DNA from: Endozoicomonadaceae bacterium
Lineage (GTDB): Bacteria; Pseudomonadota; Gammaproteobacteria; Pseudomonadales; Endozoicomonadaceae
Assembly: GCA_015163815.1 (NCBI GenBank)
Contig: JAAOIJ010000006.1
Span: 1-11,204, forward strand
Length of the DNA: 11,204 nucleotides
Direction of reading: 5' to 3'
Part shown: in pieces, positions 1 through 4,833 of the stretch
How positions within the stretch are numbered: position 1 is the stretch's first letter
Layout of the letters: every line of letters begins with the position of its first letter
Notes under the pieces: model-generated
Database searches by the model: none
Seen by the model: the letters and a program-made list of their open reading frames with translations, nothing else
What the model was told of the DNA's origin: nothing
Made by a program: the position numbers and the translations under genes

Positions 1-328
1 TATTTTTATCTTTTCGTTCTTGTTGTAACAAACGCTTTACTATTGTTAATTCTTCTTGAAAGTAAGATGCTGTTTCTGTTCCTTTCATTTTTCTTTCAAT
101 ATCTCGCATTAAGCGACCCAGGCAGGTTTTTAACTTTTTATTTGAATTTTTCATGCGCTTATACTGCTTTGCATGAGCCTGTCGACAAGCTTTTCTCATG
201 GCTTTTTTAGACACATATTGGTAACTCTGTTTCAGAGGAACATGATGATTTTTGCTCAATTTGTTTAATCTAGCCCATTCAACCATGAATTCAGAATGAT
301 ATCCTTTATTATAAAATAGCTGGTTTTT
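1..328 (-). pseudogene. IS5-type transposase fragment (truncated; runs off left edge)
   Basis: Reading right to left, an uninterrupted frame runs from just after a TAA at 331-329 to base 1, about 109 codons. It contains the pattern LKQSYQYVSKKA, then HAKQYKRMK, then LGRLMRDIERKM. These are typical of the region between the first and second catalytic aspartates in IS5-family DDE transposases. The N-terminal part with the first catalytic Asp is missing: upstream of 329 the frame is closed and the neighbouring frames do not read as transposase. The C-terminal half lies outside the window. The first in-frame ATG (286-284) is internal to the family alignment and is not a real start. I read this as a decayed or truncated insertion sequence. 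The family call rests on remembered motif patterns; the subgroup is uncertain. Confidence 0.75.
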
Positions 329-553
329 TTATGTTTAGCATCAGAGCATGTGCCATGTTTGAATCATGAACTTGAAAACTCATGATATCACTGCACACCG
401 AATTGCACCGATACGACATTAGCATGAAGCAATGGCTTATTTCTTGACCAAAATTGACGATCGAATTCAAGATCATCTTTAGGGACTGACATATAAAATG
501 ACACACTTACGCGGGCAGATCCAATGCTTAAGAAATCAATGTTTTTTATTGTT
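309..553 (-). pseudogene. Possible eroded coding remnant, unrecognised
   Basis: This stretch between the transposase fragment and the next gene has no intact gene of convincing length. On the minus strand one frame is open from about 553 to a TGA near 386 and reads like protein in places (for example MSVPKDDLEFDRQFWSRNK). A second frame then reads SDIMSFQVHDSNMAHALM and ends with TAA at 311-309. The two could be halves of one gene separated by a frameshift, or chance open frames in AT-rich DNA. I do not recognise either half, and neither has a good ribosome-binding site. The right end overlaps a hairpin at 546-583, which argues somewhat against coding there. Confidence 0.25.
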
Positions 554-583
554 TGCCTTCACATTTGAGAAGACAAACAATAA
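546..583 (-). terminator. Long hairpin downstream of the 654-1229 gene
   Basis: The arm 546-560 (TTATTGTTTGCCTTC) is complementary to 569-583 (GAAGACAAACAATAA) with an 8-base loop. On the plus strand there is one C-A mismatch. On the minus strand the same position is a G-U wobble, so the RNA stem is uninterrupted over 15 pairs. It lies 70 bases past the stop codon of the minus-strand gene, as expected of a terminator. It lacks a clear U-run after the stem on that strand, so intrinsic termination is not assured. It may instead stabilise the 3' end of the transcript. Confidence 0.45.
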
Positions 584-653
584 AGCAAAGTATTTTATGT
601 TTAAAAAAACAGATTGATCACATATCAGTCTTTGGCTTTGTCTTTATAAAAAT

Positions 654-1229
654 TCAACTTTGGACACTGTTATACATGTCATTGTTTTCCAAAGGCCATT
701 GATAATTACCAGCATCACTGTCAGTGTTTTGAACAACAATGTAAAGCCCTTGATCACCAACATCACTGTTATAAACTTTATTTTTCTTCATTGCGTTTTC
801 AGCTAATACGACTTCATCAAGACATTTGTGCTTTTGATCTATGCTCAATACCTGCATAAACAATGAATACATTACTTGACTGCCTGCAGCATTCCTATTT
901 AGAAGTATAACCTTCATTATGCTGAAAGTTATTTTAGCATCAAGAGAAAATAATAACATGTTGATAAAATGCCGTAACATCTGCGTCTCTGAAGAAGCAC
1001 ATAAGCTGAGCACCAGATCTTTGATCTTTACTTCATCTAATGACATAACATATGATACAATTTCTGACAAAACCGACGTTAAATGTTTTACAGCCTCATC
1101 CGAATAATCATGCTTTAAAAGCTCATGAAGCAGTGTTTGGTCTGAATCAAGTATGTGACTAGTAGCTTTCTGTTCACTTTTAGACCACGTTAACGCTAAA
1201 TTTTTCAATGTTTCATCGTGTAACGGCAT
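654..1229 (-). CDS. Hypothetical protein, surviving in-frame part of a frameshifted gene
   Basis: The intact frame gives 191 residues from an ATG at 1229, but that ATG has no convincing Shine-Dalgarno sequence. The same frame stays open for 61 more codons upstream to about 1412 without any ATG, GTG or TTG. The real start therefore appears to be in another frame at 1437 (see the separate entry). I do not recognise the family. The body is predominantly helical-looking, with hydrophobic stretches such as FINMLLFSLDAKITFSIMKV near residues 85-105, and the C-terminal 40 residues are polar and tyrosine-rich. It follows another unrecognised exported protein gene on the same strand, 247 bases upstream of the inferred start. 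A secreted or envelope role is inferred only from the reconstructed signal peptide. The protein may be made from the internal ATG or not at all. Confidence 0.6.
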   Translation of the reverse strand: MPLHDETLKNLALTWSKSEQKATSHILDSDQTLLHELLKHDYSDEAVKHLTSVLSEIVSYVMSLDEVKIKDLVLSLCASSETQMLRHFINMLLFSLDAKITFSIMKVILLNRNAAGSQVMYSLFMQVLSIDQKHKCLDEVVLAENAMKKNKVYNSDVGDQGLYIVVQNTDSDAGNYQWPLENNDMYNSVQS

Positions 1230-1437
1230 AATAATATATGCTTTATGATTACAAGGTAAAACATTCCAAATTTCTCTTATGTTATCAGCGCTGTATTTCT
1301 CATTCTGAGCATTAAAAGATACACAATTTACAATGAATTTTGGTAATATATCAGAAATACAGTGAATAGAAAAAAAACCAAAATATGATAATACAATTAA
1401 TAATATTTTATTTTAGAAATACACATGCAATTCCCAT
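1230..1437 (-). pseudogene. Out-of-frame 5' end of the 654-1229 gene: start codon and signal peptide
   Basis: An ATG at 1437-1435 is preceded by AGAAGG (1452-1447) nine bases upstream, the best ribosome-binding site in this region. It reads MGIACVFLK and stops at TAA 1410-1408. The frame of the downstream gene opens at 1412 and reads NKILLIVLSYFGFFSIHC, a classic hydrophobic signal-peptide core, then continues 61 codons into the ATG at 1229. Removing one A from the run of four at 1414-1411 would join them as MGIACVFLNKILLIVLSY and give one protein of about 260 residues with an N-terminal Sec-type signal. I infer a single-base insertion in an A tract. A sequencing error or slippage-based phase variation would look the same. 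Confidence 0.7.
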
Positions 1438-1511
1438 TAGTTTTTACCTTCTTATTTTTATAAAACAGATGTACATATTTTGACATCATCATGACGAATA
1501 TAAAAAATACA

Positions 1512-1655
1512 TTACTGTTGCACATCACACTTAAGAAGGCATATTTTAATTAAATCAAGTCGATTCAAAGAGCATATTCCATTGACTTTTAAATCAAGGC
1601 AACTAGGCTGCGATAATATAGACAGTTCACTGACTGAAAAAATACCGCCATACAT
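1512..1655 (-). CDS. Small leucine- and cysteine-rich open frame, possible remnant
   Basis: Downstream of the exported Cys-cluster gene, a minus-strand frame starting at ATG 1655 gives 47 codons ending at TAA 1514-1512. It reads MYGGIFSVSELSILSQPSC and then a stretch with evenly spaced leucines and three further cysteines, ending KCDVQQ. The frame is open upstream of the ATG and overlaps the end of the previous gene in a different phase, so this could be its former C-terminal extension after a frameshift. No Shine-Dalgarno sequence is evident at the ATG. I recognise no family. Low confidence that it is translated. The rest of 1438-1684 shows nothing else supportable. Confidence 0.3.
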   Translation of the reverse strand: MYGGIFSVSELSILSQPSCLDLKVNGICSLNRLDLIKICLLKCDVQQ

Positions 1656-1684
1656 ATCATAAACTTTTATCTTCAATGATGATT

Positions 1685-2215
1685 TTAAAAGTACGAATAA
1701 AGATATTGACTGAGATTGATGAACATATCTGCAATTTTTTTATTATATACGCTTGTCATGTCAATAGCAGAGGAAATATATTTTTGAGCGACATCAGAAC
1801 ATCCTTCAATAATCGCAGAAGAGATATTTTTTATTAACTTTTGAAGAGCAAAATAGTTCCTTTCAGTAGAGACATCACCATCACAATAGTCTACTTCAAG
1901 CATTTCTTCTTCATGTATTTTGAGAGACAGGTCTTCAAGAAACTTCACCAAATTGATAGATCGTTCTTCTATTCTATTTCGCACTATTTTGTCTGCTGCT
2001 GCCTGACAGGAACAACAAGAGCAAATTAACTTCTTCATATTCCTGAGCTTGATCCCTTCATGCTGGGATTGTAATTTTACAGTGTCTTGATCTTGCCTTT
2101 CAATTAAAGTAGTATCAGTGCTTTTTTCTCCGCCAACCAAAGCTGCAGGCATACCTATCAGGCATAAGAATCCTAAAGTAATAGAATTTAATCGATTTTT
2201 TTTGAAAATGAACAT
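1685..2215 (-). CDS. Small exported hypothetical protein with C-x-C-C-x-C cluster
   Basis: The preferred start is the ATG at 2215. It is preceded by GAGGG a few bases upstream and gives MFIFKKNRLNSITLGFLCLI, a basic n-region (KKNR) followed by a hydrophobic core and then small residues (PAALVGG), typical of a Sec signal peptide. A TTG at 2248 would add 11 residues but lies upstream of the best -10 box. The 176-residue product has the motif MKKLICSCCSCQAAADK around residues 60-75, with four closely packed cysteines that could form disulfides or bind metal after export. The rest is charged and helical (for example KFLEDLSLKIHEEEMLEVD), ending in an aromatic tail, QYLYSYF. I recognise no family. 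Position next to a second signal-peptide gene and mobile DNA fits an accessory secreted factor, which is inference. A MITE-like element lies about 55 bases upstream. Confidence 0.7.
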   Translation of the reverse strand: MFIFKKNRLNSITLGFLCLIGMPAALVGGEKSTDTTLIERQDQDTVKLQSQHEGIKLRNMKKLICSCCSCQAAADKIVRNRIEERSINLVKFLEDLSLKIHEEEMLEVDYCDGDVSTERNYFALQKLIKNISSAIIEGCSDVAQKYISSAIDMTSVYNKKIADMFINLSQYLYSYF

Positions 2216-2240
2216 GCTACCCTCAAATATTTTTATTATA
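2216..2240 (-). promoter_or_regulatory. Candidate -10 box and ribosome-binding site of the Cys-cluster gene
   Basis: On the minus strand a perfect TATAAT lies at 2240-2235, giving a start of transcription near 2228. The resulting very short leader carries the GAGGG Shine-Dalgarno sequence before the ATG at 2215. The matching -35 is poor (TTTCAT at 17-base spacing), so either upstream AT-rich DNA or a different promoter assists. This arrangement decides in favour of ATG 2215 over the TTG at 2248. Confidence 0.4.
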
Positions 2241-2262
2241 AAAATCAAAAAATTGACATGAA

Positions 2263-2290
2263 ATCATACTGAGACCTTTGCAATAAGCAA
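2263..2290 (-). promoter_or_regulatory. Possible hybrid promoter across the MITE boundary
   Basis: Reading toward the Cys-cluster gene, TTGCTT (2290-2285) lies inside the mobile element and TATGAT (2268-2263) lies in the flank, spaced 16 bases. The -10 matches consensus at five of six positions, the -35 at three. The -10 includes bases of the target duplication, so the promoter would have been completed by insertion. Plausible but unproven, and a better-centred TATAAT exists nearer the gene. Confidence 0.3.
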
Positions 2291-2409
2291 ATAAATGAGT
2301 ATTTTTTGAGCTTTTTGATTAAAAAAACACATAAACGGCTTCATTTTTTACATTATTTTAATGAAACATATCATTTCATGCGCTTCTATTGTCTTATTGC
2401 AAAAGTCTC
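2271..2409. mobile_element. 139-bp MITE-like element with terminal inverted repeats
   Basis: The left end GAGACCTTTGCAATAAG (2271-2287) and the right end CTTATTGCAAAAGTCTC (2393-2409) are inverted repeats of 17 bases with one mismatch. The element is flanked by a perfect 5-base direct repeat ATACT (2266-2270 and 2410-2414), the mark of transposition. The interior is AT-rich, has no reading frame of note and contains a small inverted repeat (ATGAAA 2361-2366 with TTTCAT 2374-2379). An identical terminal repeat occurs at 11010-11026, so it belongs to a repeated family. The GAGACCTTTGCA end resembles those of some IS5-family elements, which would make this a non-autonomous derivative mobilised in trans; that link is inference. 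Confidence 0.85.
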
Positions 2410-2602
2410 ATACTGTATTCAATCTTAAAATATATTGTCATTTATAATATCATGACACAAAACATACTCTCTATTTTTGTCTCAAACATTTACATAGCAA
2501 TATATCGGCAAAATAGAAAGATACTTTAAATAATAAACATAAATTATGACATAAAGTAATCAGTTTTAGGCAGATTAAAATGTATTATGGCATAGCCTAA
2601 TA
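2410..2602. other. AT-rich intergenic DNA past tyrS; no gene seen
   Basis: Between the MITE and the tyrS stop there is no credible coding frame, RNA gene or strong terminator. A short inverted motif (TAGGC with GCCTA) just past the tyrS stop is too widely spaced and AT-poor to call. Confidence 0.6.
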
Positions 2603-3901
2603 TCATTCATTTTTTATCAATAAATGATATTTTTTTTTGCCTAATTTAACTAAAAAGTATCGCTGATATAATGCATTTTTTAAATTAAAACACTCTGTTA
2701 ACTTCAAATTATCGGTCATAGAAAGTGGCTTTAAATTCAACCATACTGATTGACGAATCAGCGCATCTTTAATTGCTTTACCTGATGCACTCAGTTTTTG
2801 ATGAACTAAAAATTGAATTAACGTATTATCAACTAAATCAGACTCTGTAAAAATAGAGCAAGGCAAGCCATCTAAACTCAATTGTTTTAAATCTTGCTCT
2901 GATAATGAGTGCACTTGATCTGAAAATAAGAGCTGAGTAATACGCTCAGCTTGCTGTAATCCTGATTCTCCATGAACAATACAAGTCACTTTTTCTGCTA
3001 AAATACTTTGAGCTGAACGCATACCAGTCATGTGAGCATCTGTTTTTTCAATCTCTTGAATCTCATCTTCAGTTAAAAAAGTAAAATATCTTAAAAATTG
3101 ATAGACATCCGCATCAGCAGTACGGCGCCAAAATTGATAAAAGGCATACTCTGATGTTTTATTGGCATCAAGCCAAATTGTTCCTTGTTCTGTTTTACCA
3201 AATTTTGTACCATCTGACTGCGTAATTAAAGGCAATGTTAATCCAAATACTTGCGCTTGATGTTGACGACGCGTTAATTCAGTGCCACACGTGATATTAC
3301 CCCACTGATCACTACCTCCAATTTGAACACTACAATCATACTGATGGTATAATTTTGAAAAATCATAGCCTTGCAAGATCATATAACTAAATTCCGTAAA
3401 AGAAATACCTGCATCATCGCGTGCCAAACGACGTTTTACTGATTCTTTTGCAATCATTTGATTGACAGGAAAATATTTACCAATATCCCTCAAAAAAGGC
3501 AAAACAGACATTTGTTCCATCCAGTCTAGATTATTAACAATAAGCGCAGGATCAGGACCAGAACAATCTAAAAAATTCGCAATTTGATGTTGCAATTGTT
3601 CAACCCATACTCGCACACAGTCAGGTGTATTTAATGTTCGCTCTGATTGCTTAAAACTAGGATCTCCAATTAACCCAGTCGCTCCTCCCACTAAAGCAAT
3701 CGGTCTATGGCCAGCTAATTGAAACCGACGTAATGTCAATAATGGAATTAAACTACCAATATGCAAGCTATCCGCTGTTGGATCAAAGCCACAATAGATG
3801 CTGCGTGATTCATTTAAATGCGTCATCAGTGCTTCAGGTGAGGTCATTTGATGAATCAAGTGACGTTTTTTTAAGTCAGATAATAAGGTATTAGAAGACA
3901 T
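2603..3901 (-). CDS. tyrS: Tyrosyl-tRNA synthetase
   Basis: Class I aminoacyl-tRNA synthetase that activates tyrosine with ATP and charges tRNA-Tyr in the cytoplasm. Seen in the sequence: an N-terminal YCGFDPTADSLHIGSL block (HIGH-type signature, here HIGS), ALVGGATGLIGDPSFK, the tyrosine/ATP pocket GGSDQWGNIT, KFGKTEQ (KMSKS-type loop) and a C-terminal S4-like RNA-binding domain from about residue 360. It aligns end to end with the E. coli enzyme (424 residues). Three ATGs lie close together (3910, 3907, 3901). I prefer 3901 (432 residues) because MSSNTLLSDLKKR then matches the E. coli N-terminus MASSNLIKQLQER; 3910 would give 435. No clear Shine-Dalgarno sequence distinguishes them. It is the last gene of the minus-strand block, 52 bases after dapB. 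The second signature His replaced by Ser is also seen in alphaproteobacterial TyrS and need not impair function. Confidence 0.97.
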   Translation of the reverse strand: MSSNTLLSDLKKRHLIHQMTSPEALMTHLNESRSIYCGFDPTADSLHIGSLIPLLTLRRFQLAGHRPIALVGGATGLIGDPSFKQSERTLNTPDCVRVWVEQLQHQIANFLDCSGPDPALIVNNLDWMEQMSVLPFLRDIGKYFPVNQMIAKESVKRRLARDDAGISFTEFSYMILQGYDFSKLYHQYDCSVQIGGSDQWGNITCGTELTRRQHQAQVFGLTLPLITQSDGTKFGKTEQGTIWLDANKTSEYAFYQFWRRTADADVYQFLRYFTFLTEDEIQEIEKTDAHMTGMRSAQSILAEKVTCIVHGESGLQQAERITQLLFSDQVHSLSEQDLKQLSLDGLPCSIFTESDLVDNTLIQFLVHQKLSASGKAIKDALIRQSVWLNLKPLSMTDNLKLTECFNLKNALYQRYFLVKLGKKKYHLLIKNE

Positions 3902-3953
3902 GGACATCATAGAGTACTCTATTATGATACAAAATTATTTTAAGATTAACTAT

Positions 3954-4760
3954 TTATACTAAGGCTAAGACATCTGCCATACTATATAAACCAGGTTTTT
4001 GTTGGTTTTGTAACCATAATGCAGCTCGAATGGCACCCACAGCATAAATTTGTCGATTAAAAGCGCGATGTGTGATATTAATTTCTTCACCATCCATGAC
4101 AAAAGAAACAGTATGCTCGCCATGAAGGCCACCTGCACGAATACTTGAAAATCCAATTGTATTGCGATCACGAATAGGTTGATTTTTGCCATGCCGACTA
4201 TATACAGCTTTCTGCCTTAAATCGATATTTAATTGCTTTGCAATCACTTTTCCCATATTCAAGGCAGTACCAGATGGCGCATCTATTTTATTTCGATGAT
4301 GTTTATCCACAATATCAATATCACAATCTTGGCCAATCGTTTTTGTTACGACTTGTAATAACTTACACATAATGTTGACAGCTGTACTCGTATTAGGCGC
4401 TAAAACAATAGGCATGAATTGTGCTGCCTCTTGAATAAATTGATATTGTTTTTCATCAAATCCTGTTGTTCCTATTACAAGCGGAATGGTTTTCGCTTGA
4501 CATTTAGGCAAAATATCTATCGTGTAAGCAGGTTCACTAAAATCAATAATAATATCGGTATAACTTAATACTTCATCAATTTGATTTGTAATGGCGACAT
4601 TTGCAGTCAATTCTCCAATGAGTTCTCCAGCATCAACACCTATTTTACGTGAATTCGCTGTCGCGCCGACTAAAGAACAGCGTTCATCTTGTAATGTAGC
4701 TGCAATTAATTCATGCCCCATTCGACCGGTAGCACCTGTTAATGTAATGCGTGTTTCCAT
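3954..4760 (-). CDS. dapB: 4-hydroxy-tetrahydrodipicolinate reductase
   Basis: Cytoplasmic NAD(P)H-dependent reductase of the diaminopimelate pathway, supplying lysine and meso-DAP for peptidoglycan. Visible: the dinucleotide-binding loop GATGRMG near the N-terminus, IIDFSEP, the GTTGF turn, and the catalytic and substrate block DKHHRNKIDAPSGTAL containing the conserved His pair and Lys, then GEHTVSF and a C-terminal RAALWL helix. Length is 268 residues from ATG 4760, close to the 273 of E. coli. In-frame alternatives at ATG 4766 and TTG 4778 lengthen it slightly; METRITLTGATG fits the family N-terminus best. Deviations: EAHHRHK of E. coli is DKHHRNK here, and the usual NxSxGVN is NTSTAVN, both outside the absolutely required His and Lys. 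It lies between glnE and tyrS with short gaps, not beside carAB or dnaJ as in many relatives. Confidence 0.97.
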   Translation of the reverse strand: METRITLTGATGRMGHELIAATLQDERCSLVGATANSRKIGVDAGELIGELTANVAITNQIDEVLSYTDIIIDFSEPAYTIDILPKCQAKTIPLVIGTTGFDEKQYQFIQEAAQFMPIVLAPNTSTAVNIMCKLLQVVTKTIGQDCDIDIVDKHHRNKIDAPSGTALNMGKVIAKQLNIDLRQKAVYSRHGKNQPIRDRNTIGFSSIRAGGLHGEHTVSFVMDGEEINITHRAFNRQIYAVGAIRAALWLQNQQKPGLYSMADVLALV

Positions 4761-4833
4761 TGTCATCTCACTGTTCAATTAATCTATAAAATAATCATTG
4801 AGCTTGGTTGTTTTCTATCAGGTCAATCTGTAT

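Noticed and set aside
309..506. Minus-strand 65-codon frame as a real gene
   Set aside because: No ribosome-binding site, unusual composition, overlap with the transposase fragment and only its second half protein-like; kept only as a possible remnant.
919..1107. Plus-strand open frame of 62 codons
   Set aside because: It lies antisense within the 654-1229 gene, has no ribosome-binding site and reads as a shadow frame.
1841..2029. Plus-strand open frame of 62 codons
   Set aside because: Antisense to the Cys-cluster gene, low complexity (phenylalanine-rich), no start signal.
2361..2379. Short inverted repeat ATGAAA/TTTCAT as a regulatory operator
   Set aside because: It lies inside the MITE, where internal palindromes are expected, and no regulator is linked to it.
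3965..4192. Minus-strand frame of 75 codons inside dapB
   Set aside because: Overlaps the conserved C-terminal half of dapB in another phase and has no independent support.
4591..4782. Plus-strand frame of 63 codons antisense to the dapB start
   Set aside because: Antisense shadow of the conserved nucleotide-binding region.
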